DNA of 64,000 nt from Eriocheir sinensis (Eukaryota; Arthropoda; Malacostraca; Decapoda; Varunidae): assembly GCF_024679095.1 (NCBI RefSeq), contig NC_066512.1, positions 17,650,473-17,714,472 of the forward strand, given 5' to 3'. The position numbers and the translations under genes are program-made. Under the pieces are notes generated by a model. It was not told where the DNA came from, did not search any database, and saw only the letters and a program-made list of their open reading frames with translations. Of the stretch, positions 31,771 through 45,484 are shown in pieces (within the stretch, counting starts at the first letter, position 1; each line of letters starts with the position of its first letter).

Positions 31771-32799
31771 CATGCAGCAGCCAGGCAAGGGAACAGCAGC
31801 CTCCTCTTTCTAGTGAGTTAGTGCACATTTCGGGCCGGCGAGTGATGTGACAGCTGCACTACACAACACAGCCAAACCATCTCAACTTTGCCGACTTTAC
31901 AAACTCCACGCTGCAGGGTGGGGGGAGGGGGAATAAACATGCTCACGCGTCTAACTTGCATGCTTTAACCTTCAATATTTTCTGGCGCATTGGCCCGTTC
32001 CTGTCGTGCCATTCCTTATACAAACAGAATGATGTAATATTGTGTTAGATCGTGTTCGCCGACGCTGCGTGCGCCCATCCCACACTGAGGCGAAGCAAGG
32101 CAAGGTGAAGCAACGCGAGGCCAGGCAAGCTGAGGGCGTGGAGAGACGGTGTGTGCGCCAACCTCCCACGGCGGGGCGTGGAGGCGTGCTAAGTGCTAAC
32201 CCTGGGGAGATGTTGACGTCAGGGGAAAGCGGCTGCTGATGGCGTCATTATAAACTCCATCACACTATCAACAAGGTTTTGGGGTGCCCTAATTTGGCTG
32301 AGCGGCGGGGAGCGCGCGCACACACCAACACCTGTCCTCCCCGCCGACAGGTTAACACTCACTACCGCTAGGTATGCGACGACTTAGCCCCATCTGAGTG
32401 CCCACCTTGTGAGTCAGAGGCAGGAGCCCGCCCTGGCCTGCCGCGCCCCAACAGACACGGCCGCGCCTCCCCCGGTCCTCGTGTAATGATTATTGAAGGC
32501 ACGCTGGCCTGAGGCTCCTCGGGGGGGCTGAGGCGGCAAGTGAACGAAGGCCCACACAATGGCGGGCAGCAAAAATCCATTTCCGGAGAGCCGTGGGGCA
32601 GGGCAGGAACAGGGCCGGGGATGGAACTCCTCGGCTGCCCCGTCTACAACACCTCCTCCCCCCAGCAAGCACTGGGCCCATGGGAGCGGCCGGGAGGGAA
32701 AATGCTGGCACATTACCCCCGAAGAGTGACGGGAACATTTCGTTTTATTGAAGTCAGTTAATGAACGCATGAGCTTTACAGCCAAAAATAAAAGTATAT
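31771..32799. other. Unassigned GC-rich unique sequence
   Basis: Microsatellite-free with short GGCAAGGTGAAGC-like repetition near 32090-32130. No gene recognised. Confidence 0.5.
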
Positions 32800-32818
32800 T
32801 ATTATTATTACTATTATT
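32800..32818. repeat. (ATT)n short repeat
   Basis: About six ATT units with one ACT. Confidence 0.85.
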
Positions 32819-33786
32819 GAGCGGAGTCAGTAGTATGTGGAACACAGCGTCACAACACAGCACAGAGCCTCCCGTGGTGCTCCCTTCCGCCCCAGCCCCG
32901 CCCTGGCACCCACGCATCATACCAACACTGATAACACCTCAGGACACCCTCGGGGTTCCAGCACAGTCCTGAAGGGACAGAAGGCATCAGACAGCCGTAT
33001 TGATTACGAGGCGGATACGGGAACGTGACATGCGGTGTGTCTGCTATACTTGGCCGCCGCCCACGCTCTGCTGATCCTCCCTATCGCCTTACCTCCGTCG
33101 GTAGCCTTGACCGGGGAAAGTGACTGGCGGGGCGGGGCACGAGATGTGGGGATAGGAATACAGGCAGGGATTAAGGTGAATTTCAAGGGTGACCGCGTGG
33201 GGTGCTGCAAGAGGGTGGGGTGGGGCAGGCGCAAGGATAAGGTGAGTAGGGGTGGAGTGCCATTAGCATGCAGAGGCTCTCCATCACTCTCCTGTCGGCC
33301 GCTGATGGCATGGTGAAGGGCCACGCTGGTTGCCATACCCCAGCCCCGGTCTCGCTGTTTCTGCCTGTCTGTCGATCTGTGTGTGTGTGTTTGTGTGTGT
33401 GTGGAGGGTGCCTGTCTCTCTGGCGTGAGGATATTTCGCCGGCGCAGGCGTCCTCCCGCCAATAATGTGCCGAGAACAATGGCAGCAGCACAATACAATG
33501 CAATGAACGGCTCCGGAAAACAAAAGACTAACAAAAGACACACAGCATACAGGTTCCATTAAACCGACTGACTGCTTTCCAATGGCGGGGACTTGAACAC
33601 AACACTCCAATGAACAGTGACAAATACAACAACAGCCTGACGCGACCTACTAACTACGCAATGCACCTGTAACACACCTGTGACCCCAAGACCCCCCTTC
33701 CCCTCCCCCCAAACCGTTTGACCCAATACAAATCCCCAGTAACAGATACCTGGCACCCTCGGGAAGCCCAACAACACCCAAGATCC

Positions 33787-33787
<1 letters not shown>
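32819..33787. other. Unassigned unique sequence
   Basis: GC-rich. Overlapping frames on both strands (33004-33610) have no recognisable domain. A short imperfect GT run lies at 33380-33402. Confidence 0.5.

Positions 33788-33836
<49 letters not shown>
33788..33836. repeat. (CA)n microsatellite
   Basis: Twenty-four CA units. Confidence 0.97.
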
Positions 33837-33840
<4 letters not shown>

Positions 33841-34159
33841 TCGCACCGTCCTCAAAGCCCCCACTACTTCCTCTTCTCAAGGCGGTCAATAAACACGCAA
33901 ACTAAAATGGAACCACCAAAAGGAATCAGAAACATATGTCCGAACCCTTTAAGGATTCTCGCCAAAAGGGGGAAGAGTTTTACAGCACAGCCGGGAGGAG
34001 GAGGAGGTAAGAGGTGAACCCCCGCGAGGTGTGCCTAATCAACCTGGCCTCGGGAGATATGAGGGTTGCCTCCTCGACGAAGCTTTCCCCACTCGACGAG
34101 GCGCCCTCCAAGCACGCCCTCATTACGCAGCACACGCCCCCCTCCCTCCTGCAGAGCCC

Positions 34160-34160
<1 letters not shown>
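33837..34160. other. Unassigned unique sequence
   Basis: No gene recognised. Confidence 0.5.

Positions 34161-34194
<34 letters not shown>
34161..34194. repeat. (TG)n microsatellite
   Basis: Seventeen TG units. Confidence 0.97.
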
Positions 34195-34196
<2 letters not shown>

Positions 34197-34795
34197 CCCG
34201 GTAGCGCCGCCGAGACCTGACTATAAACCAAGCCACGAACGAGACACTCACCCTTCAACTCTTGCTCCTGCCACAAAACACTCGCAACGCAGGTAAATAA
34301 AGTAAAACATCAACCCAACAAAACAGCAAAATGGAAGGCACACACATGACCCATCAACCAACTAACACGACCCTTTTACCCTTGCTCACTCCCACGAAAC
34401 AAGTTAAAAAGCAAAACGCTAGTCCAAGAGAAGCTGAACGAAAGGCACATAACCACTAACCCATTATAAAGAAACACGAAACACTCTGGGAAACCGTTAT
34501 AATGAAGACAAGTTACATAACCCGATACAAAGAACCTGATCTCAAGGTGATCCTGACAATACACCACAAAACACAGGTCAAAGGGCAGGTGAAGCCGGGG
34601 CTCACGTGATCCTCTCTCAGGTAACGAGTAACAGCCTAAGGTCCTGAATGTAAGTACTACCTGAAGGCTCTAGACTGAGGACCACACTGAAGGAGGAGGA
34701 GGAGGAGGAGAGGAGTTATGCACGGAACAACTTCCCCCTCAAGGCAAACAAATAACAGCGGCTCCCTATTACTTCCTGTCTACCTTACAGGTGCT

Positions 34796-34800
<5 letters not shown>
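34195..34800. other. Unassigned sequence
   Basis: A-rich, with a GGA run at 34690-34710. A CTCTCTCAG|GTAACGAG acceptor/donor-like junction lies at about 34619. Confidence 0.5.
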
Positions 34801-34875
<75 letters not shown>

Positions 34876-34890
34876 TGTGTGTGTGTGTGT
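34801..34890. repeat. (GT)n microsatellite, 90 bp
   Basis: About 44 GT units with one CT interruption near 34875. Confidence 0.97.
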
Positions 34891-34970
34891 CGGAAGGTAT
34901 GTACTGCCCCTAACGGCCATGTTGTGTGGCGTACAGTTTTATTTATGTTTCCGTCTCTCTGTTTATAAAT

Positions 34971-34972
<2 letters not shown>

Positions 34973-35048
<76 letters not shown>
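34973..35048. repeat. (GT)n microsatellite, 76 bp
   Basis: Thirty-eight GT units, about 80 bp from the previous GT array. Confidence 0.97.
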
Positions 35049-35049
<1 letters not shown>

Positions 35050-35211
35050 AATCAGGAGGGAAGAGACACACAGACAACGCCCACCTTCCCATCAACTCCA
35101 AAGCCGATACACCCACACCCACACTCATACACACACGCACACAAACAGTTCACCCTGGAGCAGAGATTGTATTGGGATTCCTACTGACAAAAAAAGTCCT
35201 CCCACCTTCGC

Positions 35212-35215
<4 letters not shown>

Positions 35216-35293
<78 letters not shown>
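35216..35293. repeat. (AG)n microsatellite, 78 bp
   Basis: Thirty-nine AG units, uninterrupted. Confidence 0.97.
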
Positions 35294-35298
<5 letters not shown>

Positions 35299-35426
35299 GA
35301 ATCGAAAAAAAAAATAGTGCTGCTTAATTAAACAAGTCTCGCCGCCGCCACCGCCTCCTCCTACTGTGTGTCTTCTCGTTTAATTAGCTCTCAATAACCG
35401 AGGCGTCATTCCAGCCACACCTGACC

Positions 35427-35429
<3 letters not shown>

Positions 35430-35490
<61 letters not shown>
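35430..35490. repeat. (AC)n microsatellite
   Basis: About 30 AC units. Confidence 0.97.
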
Positions 35491-35493
<3 letters not shown>

Positions 35494-35697
35494 AAGGATG
35501 GAGGAACAAGGAAATGAGGAATAAGAAACGAGTGAAGAGGTATATAGAAGAGAGACGAGAGATCCAGCCTCCTCCTCCTGCCCCGTCTGTCTTGCGCCAC
35601 ACCCAGACTCCAGACTTGGCTTGTCCCTCTTTGTCGATTCCCTTCCACGCGACCTTAAAATTCCCATCAAATGCATGTTGGAGACGCGCACACCCAC

Positions 35698-35701
<4 letters not shown>

Positions 35702-35759
<58 letters not shown>
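35702..35759. repeat. (TC)n microsatellite
   Basis: Twenty-nine TC units. Confidence 0.97.
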
Positions 35760-35760
<1 letters not shown>

Positions 35761-36036
35761 AAGCAGCCCCCTATCATCAGCATCAGCACCCCGTCACCAG
35801 CATCTCCACCACCACCCTCATCAGTGCCGGCGGCTGGCTGTCCCTCCGAGGAAGCACCGACTGTATCTGCGGCGCCTCCTCCACTATATTGATCTCCCTC
35901 CTCCTACACATCCCACTGCTATTCATTTCCTCTCCAGCCTGAGCTCCTTCCTTCCTTCCCGCACGCTGGGCTTCTCCTTCCGCCCCGAGAAACTGGGCAC
36001 TCTGAGGAGAGGGCAGGCAGGGTCTCGTGGGGGAAG

Positions 36037-36865
<829 letters not shown>

Positions 36866-36934
<69 letters not shown>
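36866..36934. repeat. (CA)n microsatellite
   Basis: About 34 CA units. Confidence 0.97.
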
Positions 36935-36936
<2 letters not shown>

Positions 36937-39681
36937 TTCGCCGCTCACAGGCCGTGCCAAGCCAGGCCTCCTCTTCCCTCGGCCTGGATCGCCAACGCAG
37001 CCAACTCTTCAAAGGATGAAGCACGTACTTCAGCCAAACTCCGCTTCGGTATTTCTGTCTCCTTCAGGACACAGGCCTGGCTTAACTCTAGGCCCCGGGA
37101 AGCCACACAGAGAACCTCGGGGCCTCAGCCAAGCAATGCGGTGCCCGATAGTCCGCTTAGCCTCTTCTCTAGACCGTCGCTTCCCTTGGAGACTACGAGA
37201 GCAACTCACCTTTACTCGCACCTCTCCGACGGCCCTTCCCCTCCTGCCCTGGCTCGGCTCCCCCTCCCCTCCAGCCCACCATAACTGCGCCTTAATTATT
37301 CGGTCATGTTGGTTCGGCCTGATGACGGAGGCGCATGAGGCGGCCCCAAGTGTTCTGTCCGACGGCTTGAGACAGACGGCTCACTCCCTTCACCTGGCCC
37401 AATCAAAACTGTCGCAGCGCCTCGTCCCACGTTACGGGTTATTTCAGCCAGACACTCACCGCCGGCCTCGCGTCTAATGAATGAAAGCTTCCAGGCGCCT
37501 GCATTAAGTTTCCTCCTCCTCGCTCGTTTCCCAGTGCACGTCGACCAAGGACAGCGGGGGGCGGGGAGGGGCGCATGACGGTCACTGCTCGCCTACCGCC
37601 AGCAAATACTTCCCCCTTCACTTTCCCCCTCCCTGCACTCCCCTGTCACTGCTGGGAGATCTTACCCTGCCTCCCCCGTATCACCTCCCACGCCTCCCAC
37701 ACTCCCGGCAGACAGCGCGCTCCGCCAGCCTCACAGACGGGGAGCCCGGAGCCCCATTCACCCTCTCCCGTGTTTACCACCGCCGCATTTTACCCAGAAA
37801 ATCCTCTCTTCCACGTTAACGGATGGAGGGACGACCAGTACATGTCTGTGTACTCGGAGATCCTTACTCCCTACAGCTTGTTTACTTTTATTTCCCGGGT
37901 AATTTTTCTTCTCGCCCTTTACCCCTCACCCAACTCGTCGCGCTCACCGTCTCGACCCCTTTACTCTTCCCTCCATTCACACGCCGCAACCCGCCTGGCC
38001 TCATCACTGTGCGGTTGTCTGGCACCGTAAGTTAATGATCATTTCTTTCTCCAATTAATCAATTTAATTTAAAGTGGTGGAGCAGATTTCTCACGAGCGA
38101 GGTAATGGTGATTGCTGCTCGTTTCCAGAATTCTGTCGGGGTGAGCGCGTGGCCCACTTTCCTTGCCTGCAGCCACCAGTGGGGGCGAGACGGTCGCGGG
38201 TGTTCCTTGGCGAGCCTTGAAGGAGCACAAAGGCAGGCGTCTGGAGAAGGAAGGAAGGAAGGAGGGCAATGTCTGGCAGCAGATCACCCCTCAATGGAAG
38301 GACCGGAGTCAACATGATTATCTCTCCTTTCAGCGGCATTTCAGCCATCTTGCCAACGTCACTATTTTCCCCTCCCGTTACAGCAGCATCACCTCTCCGC
38401 CAAAGTTACTGCTTAACCCCTCTTCGACCTTCGTCTCTCCCCTCAAAACAGTATCTCCGCCACCTCGCCATCGCTACACATTTTCTCCCTTCCCCTCAGC
38501 AGCATCACCACCCCGCCTATCTTGCACCTGTTCCCTCCTCTCCCAACAGCATCTCCAACGCCAGACTTTTCTCGCTATAAGCACCCTCCCGCCAATCTAT
38601 GCCCAGCCAGCAAACTCAGCGCCGGGCAGTGCTCGAACATCGCAAACTAGGTGGCTCCACAGGCACGATTTGACGCTCTGAGGCGGGATCGGGACCCAGG
38701 GTAGACGACGACAGGTTTGGGGCCTAGAGGAAGTTGAGGTAACCAAGCGGCGGACAATATATGATCACCAATCCGCAGGCACCCTTCCAATTAGTACTCG
38801 GGGGGGAAATCACAATAACAATTGAGCAATGGCATAAAAATAACTTAAAATAAAGTTATCTATCCTCATTTAGACAAAAGACCCGTTTCCTGACTCGGCT
38901 TACTTCCATGGGTGGCTCTTTTCCAAATACAGTGCTGTTTGGAAGGGTGCGTACGATTTGGCGAACATACCCTAACGAGGCGCTTCCTGCCGCTGCTGCT
39001 GGTGCATGACTGAGGGAGGAGAGGAAGGGCGGAGCGACACCGCTGTTCCTGCCGCTGTCGGTGGTGGCGGCAGCAACGGTGGCGGCTGCCTGTGCAACGG
39101 CGCATGACCAAGCTTTGTCCGCCGCTCCTCCCTCGCCGCCACCGCCACCAGCGGGACACCACCGCCACAGCCTCGCCTCGCCGCCGTGGGCACAGCCTCC
39201 ACACACCCGGACTTGTGGAGAGGAGAGACTCACGGTAAATTAGGGGGATCTATGGGGCAGGTCCCTCCCATGAAGACCCACACGAGCATGTCTGTCACCT
39301 TCAAGGGCACCTTCAGCCTCTCGCCTCCACCCTCATCACCACAGCATCTGAAGACCTGCAACACCACGCCCCTAAGGAAGACCTACACCACAGCCGGCAG
39401 TTATCCACTAGACTAGAGGGACTTCTATCAGATCACAACACTAGAAGCGACTTGTCTTTCATTTATAGGAGCGGGAGCGGGGGTGTAAACATTCATTCAT
39501 TCTCCATAAAATGCCTTCACACTATCAATAATTATGTCCGCGATAATGTGCTTTTCATCGGATTTGATCAGAAAGAGGCAACACCAACCCCGCGGGAACC
39601 AGTCAACATGAATCCGTGAATCTTGTCTCGGAGAACTGTTCAACTTGCTAACATTTGACACTTCAAACGAGGCCTTCAGTC

Positions 39682-39684
<3 letters not shown>
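36935..39684. other. 2.7-kb microsatellite-free sequence, no recognised gene
   Basis: GC-rich to about 38700. Many overlapping frames up to 172 codons (38163-38681) occur on both strands without a recognisable domain. Donor-like sites are CACC|GTAAGT at about 38029 (+), TAAAG|GTGAGT at about 37211 (-) and GGCG|GTGAGT at about 37459 (-), none joined to a convincing exon. A GGC/GCC-rich patch lies at 38990-39200. Confidence 0.5.

Positions 39685-39723
<39 letters not shown>
39685..39723. repeat. (GT)n microsatellite
   Basis: About 19 GT units. Confidence 0.97.
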
Positions 39724-39725
<2 letters not shown>

Positions 39726-42590
39726 AAGGCTGAATGCTTGCTGTTTTTGTGACTGGTAACGAACAGACAGACCAACAAACCAATAGACAACGACGCAGGG
39801 TAGAGTAAATACAACTTACCCCACAATTAGAACCTAAGTGTAAGAACAAATACTACTACAGAAAAAGTCAAAATATCAACTTGACTCTGAGGTGAAGGAG
39901 ACAACCTCAACCTTAAGGAAGGAACCCAGACCCCGTTAAGTGTTACCCGCGGCGCTACATAACCGTCCTGGACCACCATCCCTGTCCCGCCCAACAGTTA
40001 CACCCCTCTGGTCTAACTCCTCTACACACCAAACCACTCAGCTCACCAACCACCACCGCCACCTTCAATAACAACAACATAGCTACGATTATTTAGTCTC
40101 TAAACATAAGTATCGGAGTGGAGATAAGACCGCGAGACTCAACACTTCCATAAGCAAACACAAGATCCGATTTTAACCAGTACTAAATATTTTTTACGCC
40201 AATGGATACAGGCCAAGGTCTGCTGCACAAACAGGAAAATGAAACCGACCTTATCAGACTCTGTAAGGTGGTAAAACACAATCCCATATTAGTGTGTGAT
40301 TCGAAGGGTTTCGCTAAGCAAGGAAAGTACGCAAGCCCAAGTTAAGTCGGGGATACTGTGACAAATCTCAAAGTCCTATTGAGTTACTAATCCCCTAAGT
40401 ACGGTATGGTGACGAAATGAAACCCTTTGCCACTGTTGTAAAAGGACCTATACGACGAGCTGGGTGACGACGATGCACCATAAACACCATTAACACCCTG
40501 ACGTTACCTTGCTACCCCTTCCACAAATTTTCACCTGACACCACTCACTCACTCACCCACACATTGCTTTCCTGTTCACACCTTACTCTTACCTATTCTT
40601 ACACTACGACATTCCCACCTGACTCACCCCCGGACCCACTTTTTTACCAACATTACTTCCCACCTACTGACTTTCTTTATCATTACTAACGCAACTAGGA
40701 CTTTCCCAGCTGACTCACCACCTAACCCACGATTTCTCTTATCTCCACTATCACACCTACAGCTTTTCCCACTTGATTCACCACCTAACCCATGACTTAA
40801 CGTTATTTTCATTAACAATACTATTTCTCCATCTGGCTCCCCACCACCAGTTAACCCTCGGCTTTTCAATAACACCCTCAACCCCACTCAGGTAGCAAAC
40901 CGGGGACTGGAGGGATCAGCCTTGATATTAACCAACGCCTGCCCTGTGATGATAACCGATAACACCTTAACCCACCTGCCCCGCTGCGCTGCCCCTGACC
41001 CGCGGAAAGGCAGGCAGATACTACCCCCTCCCCAAGGCCCTCTGTGACGCAACGGCCCACCACCGTCATGCCTGAAGCCTTACATAACACCCCCGATAAC
41101 ACATACACCGCCACCTCCTTGCTTGCATACATTTTAAGAGGCCACGACGTAAAATGCACCCAACCCTCAACAGGCATTCATACACAAGTCAACGTCTGTA
41201 TTTCAACATATTTCAAATTTTTAGTCATGTCCGGAAAGTCTAACCCCCTCGTTGCTCCCCCCAACCACCCAACACACAACTATTCTCATTATTACCAACT
41301 CCCCGACGCTGCTGCACTGCCTCCATTAAAGCCGCATCCTTCCTCCTCTTTCACCTTCATCTCTTTCAACACCATGCCCGCCTACACACCCACACCCACC
41401 TTCTTGCTTACTTCCTCTCCACCAATATCTCCCACATATCTTGCAACATCCATCCCTTCACCTCCACAACTCCAGCACTCACCATCCTTGCTTCCTGTGA
41501 CTGCTTGTCCTTGTTCTGACCTCATCGTCCCTTTCACCCTACCTCCACACCCTTCCCTTCACCGACTCCACCCTAGCTAGCCCCGCACCGCTCCCACACT
41601 CAACTCCATCTTATCCCGCACACACACCCTACAGCCCTACACCCCCCTCACTCCATTCCATTCAATCTCATTCGGACACCACCCTGCCCTTATGTAGTCA
41701 CGAAGTCTACCCTTATCACCCCAACACAACACACACCCTTAACCTTGCATCTTCCCTCTTAACCAGACCCACACAGCCCTATACAGGATCTCCTCTGACC
41801 CCGCCCTTTCCCCACCATGGTCTCCGTCGCTTGGCTGTCCCTCCGCAAGGCTCCAGTCTCCGGCGTTGTCCAAGAGTCGCCCCACCTCGCCGTCCCTGCC
41901 TCACCAGCACCCAGCAGCTAGAGTTCGGCTTCTCCCGGCGCCGGAATGGAGGAAGAGGCTTGCTTGGGCCGCCGGCGTGAGATGAAGCCCCTTGAAGCAG
42001 TTGTACTATCAGACTGACATTCATCAATCCTCCTCCCCCACCGTCACCACGTTACGCTACCCGCCGCGCCCTGCACCACCACCGTCACTGAGATCACTGG
42101 CGCAATCCACACAGATTCAAGAGTAGCCACACTAGAGAACATAATTTTCTACTTCACTGAGCATCTTTTCCACTCGGTAATTCGCTAATAATGAGGAAAA
42201 CATTGGTATAGAGGAGCGACATCCACACACCACCCCGCCATGAGCACTCCCAGGAACTGACTCGCGGCGGCCGGTCAGCCCAGCACCGGGATCTAACCGA
42301 CGGCTCGTTGCCACACGCCTCCAGTCGCCCATTGCGTTTACATTTTTAATTATTATCACTTGTTCGAGGCTCCCAACCCATTACAAACCCTTAAAAACTA
42401 AAGAAGATATACAGCACTTGCGAGTGGAGGTGGTAGCTGTGCCGCAGTGCAACGGAGCCTCATTTAGCAAGATGTGATAACTGCGGCGGACCAGCTGGGA
42501 AGAACAGTCTGTGTAAAAAGTTGGAGGCGGTGCCCGCGGGGGTGTGTGAGTCTGACCACCGCCGCCACCACCACCGGCGTCAACACTCCT
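39724..42590. other. 2.9-kb sequence without long microsatellites, no recognised gene
   Basis: A/C-rich on the plus strand, with loosely repeated phrases such as GACTCACC-CTAACCCA at 40620-40800. The longest frame (41044-41580, 178 codons, +) is Pro/Thr/Ser-rich with no domain. Confidence 0.5.
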
Positions 42591-42599
42591 CTGTAGTCT

Positions 42600-43070
42600 G
42601 AACACCCTCCCGACCGGCCTAGCTTCCCCTGCAGTACACACCACAGAGCACAATATCCACAAGCACTCCTTCTTTCTTGCCACCCACACCACATACAGCC
42701 TACCTCCCTCCTCTGCACCACCACCCACATCCACCCCAGCCTGCCTCATCCCCTGCAGCACCACACAATAGCAAACAAGCCTGTCCCGCTTCCCTGCAGC
42801 ACCACACCACAGCCCCACAAACCTGCCTCCCCTGCAGCACGAAACAACAGCCAAACATCACCTCCCTCCTTTGTACCACCACACCACACCTAACCCAAGA
42901 CTGCTTCACTCCCCTGCAGCACCACGAACCGCCCGCCACACACCTTCCAACGCCTCAGCCCCACAACGACCATTGCCTACTTCAATCCCTTACAGTACCA
43001 TATCAAGCACACAAAACTCCCTGCCTGTCTTGCAGCACCACACACCACATCCCTCTCAACCTTCCAATAC
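42600..43070. repeat. Degenerate minisatellite, period about 40 bp, roughly 11 units
   Basis: A CCCCTGCAGCACCACAC-like core recurs at about 42629, 42713, 42753, 42794, 42832, 42871, 42914, 42989 and 43029, so spacing is 37-43 bp or double that. The overlapping 180-codon (+) and 157-codon (-) frames are translations of this repeat. Confidence 0.85.
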
Positions 43071-43223
43071 CACCTTCCCCTTCCAAGCATCACGACACCT
43101 CTCCATCCTACATCCCCACACAATCTCGCTTGCCTGCCACCTCCTGTCTGTTCCTCCTCTCGTCACACGATGTAAGCTACAGAGCCAAGACGATGAATAT
43201 TTTAATTAACTATCGGTGAACTA

Positions 43224-43339
43224 GCCGTATCCAAAATCTAATAGTCACGCACCAACAGCACCTTGTTCTACCCTAGTTCTGGCCGTATCCAAAATCTAAT
43301 AGTCACGCACCAACAGCACCTTGTTTACCCTAGTTTGTC
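43224..43339. repeat. 58-bp tandem duplication
   Basis: GCCGTATCCAAAATCTAATA starts at 43224 and again at 43282. The two copies are almost identical and differ mainly by one missing base (GTTCTACC against GTTTACC). This indicates a recent local duplication. Confidence 0.96.
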
Positions 43340-43985
43340 TCCAAGTGTCCGGATTGGAGTCCCACAACGCATGTGACCGCGATATATCACCGGCTGAGTC
43401 TGAGCTGTACGGAACGAGGATGTCGCCGCCAGGGGATCAAAGGGTTGTGACGTGACGTGTGTGGATGCTGTGAGTCACGGCTTCTGGGTAGCGTGGGAGC
43501 CCTCCGCCTCCCTGGGGATGGCGCTGTGTCCAGCGAGCACCACGAAATATGACACCATCCTCAGGTGCGCCTCACCACCGCCACCTTCACCACCACGCCA
43601 CTCTGTCGCCTGTTTGCACGCCGGACTGATGTTATCTATGATTTTTCTTATTATTCCAGGATGTTACAGTAGTTTCCTTTAACGCAGCATAACTATCGCA
43701 ACCATCATGTCACGATAACAGCCTGGCAGCTCCTTCCATCGCACATTTCCCAGTGGCTTCTGCCAGCCAGCCAGTGTGGCGTGACGAGCCCCGGAAGCAC
43801 TCCCCTACCTCCCCTCCGCTTCGGAACGCTATGGTGCGTGATCGACACCTGCAAAACCAATTTCAGGCAGACTTTTTATATTTTTTTCCAAGTCTGACGA
43901 TCCTTTCCTGTCCAATGCTCAGGCTTGACCTGAGGCAAAGGGCAGCCCACCCCTCGCCCGCCCTGGGGGTGTAGCATCTATCCCG

Positions 43986-43986
<1 letters not shown>
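43340..43986. other. Unassigned unique sequence
   Basis: Balanced composition. No gene recognised. Confidence 0.5.

Positions 43987-44024
<38 letters not shown>
43987..44024. repeat. (CA)n microsatellite
   Basis: Nineteen CA units. Confidence 0.97.
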
Positions 44025-44025
<1 letters not shown>

Positions 44026-44184
44026 CGATTATGCACATGCGTCTTGCCCTCTTGTCGGCAGCTTACGCATCGCGACGCAACACGCCCTCGATGGGCAGCC
44101 TGCTGAAGCACGCCGCGGCAGCCAGTAAAAGGTAGTGTTTCCCACGAGAAAGCTTCCTCCATAAAAAAAAAAAAAGATACTCAC

Positions 44185-44220
44185 CCTTGTAGTTCCGCCA
44201 GTGACACTTGGTGCCCTTAC
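44185..44220 (-). other. Candidate 36-nt microexon or recursive-splicing site
   Basis: On the minus strand a pyrimidine-rich stretch with a CTAAT branch-point-like motif leads into CTTTGCAG at 44221-44228. The next bases are GTAAGG, itself a 5' splice-site match, so 3' and 5' splice signals are juxtaposed. Thirty-six nt later ACAAGG|GTGAGT supplies a second strong donor (intron bases 44184 downward). One frame reads KGTKCHWRNYKG when spliced in phase; another reads VRAPSVTGGTTR; the third stops. Either a 36-nt internal exon or an RS-exon-like recursive site is possible. I do not recognise the peptide. An A run at 44162-44175 lies just downstream. Confidence 0.35.
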
Positions 44221-44228
44221 CTGCAAAG

Positions 44229-45290
44229 ATCAGAAAGCGATCATTAGAACAGATATACGCTTCAAAGCAAAAAAAATATGTAATAAAAATCCTATCTGAA
44301 AAGCAACTTATAATATGCATCAATGAAACAGACTTGATGCTGCAGATGTTCTGATTTGAATGCTATCAAAAATCACCGAGGAAGACGTTATATTAAGTGC
44401 CACTTTGGGCGTCAGGCACGAGGCTGGCACTTCACCGCCTCGCACATTGACGAGACTAGAGGCAGTTGAGAATATTCCTGAAATTGGTGCAGCGGCACCA
44501 TCACGCCAACTGACATGTGTCACACTGCATCAGGCGCACGGGCCGCCTCACGGAATGATACCTCCTCCCTACCCACCCTCCCCCTGGACCTGACAGTCGC
44601 GACTACCACAGTGCTATGCGGCCCTGAAGACTTCACGTCACGGTGTCATTTTCTCTTTTAATGTACAAGCGACAGCTTGAGTAGCGTCGACCTAGATGTT
44701 GCTGGGTGAAGACAAGCCACGCGTGGCCCCATGAGCTACACCATCGAGACCTTATGGGCGGCAGAAGTGCAGGCCAGCTAGTGCACACGACCTGACCGAT
44801 GGGCGGCTCACAGCTACACGCCACCCGCCTCAAGGACGCCACTGCTGCGCCACGCCTCTGGACGACAGGGCAGGGAGGGAGGACAGCAAGGGCACATCAC
44901 TCACGCTGGCACCGTACGTGACCGTCGGTCGCCCTGCCGCCGATACTTCATTCCGTCCCTGCTACACTCCATACTCTACACACGGTCCAGACGACCCCAT
45001 GGGCCAAACCTAACTTTGCCCTCGACTCATCAGTCCTGTCACACGAACAAAGCACCGTCAAAAGTACACAGAAGAAAAAATCCCACATGCACCGAAGCCA
45101 GACAGCAGAGACACCAATAACCCTCGCCCCGCCAGTACACTCTACAATCACGGGATGAAAATATGCGCCCCATCCTGCCCCTCCATCCTTGCCTCTGCGT
45201 TCACCATCACCAATGCACTTTAACCTTCAGATAATTATATTTACATTCGGTGATGTCAAACAATAAATCAAATGAAAGTGCGCGCGTGTG
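44229..45290. other. Unassigned unique sequence
   Basis: No repeat or gene recognised apart from the neighbouring splice-like segment. Confidence 0.5.
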
Positions 45291-45344
45291 TAACATCATC
45301 ATCATCATCATCATCATAATAATAATAATGATAATAATAATAAC
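45291..45344. repeat. (TCA)n-(ATA)n trinucleotide repeat
   Basis: About nine TCA units pass into about eight ATA/ATG units. Confidence 0.95.
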
Positions 45345-45484
45345 AAAAATAATAGCAACATTGGTTTGAGTCCGGTGCCGAGTAGTAGACGAATCGTCTT
45401 ATTATTGACAATAAGTCATCTGCCCCAACCGGCGAGAGTAAAGCCACGGCTGCCCCCACAGAGTGGACTCGGGGGGGGTTATGG

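Noticed and set aside
42600..43070. CRISPR-like array (about 40-bp periodicity)
   Set aside because: Units are degenerate over their whole length with no conserved repeat alternating with unique spacers, and the genome is eukaryotic. It is a minisatellite.
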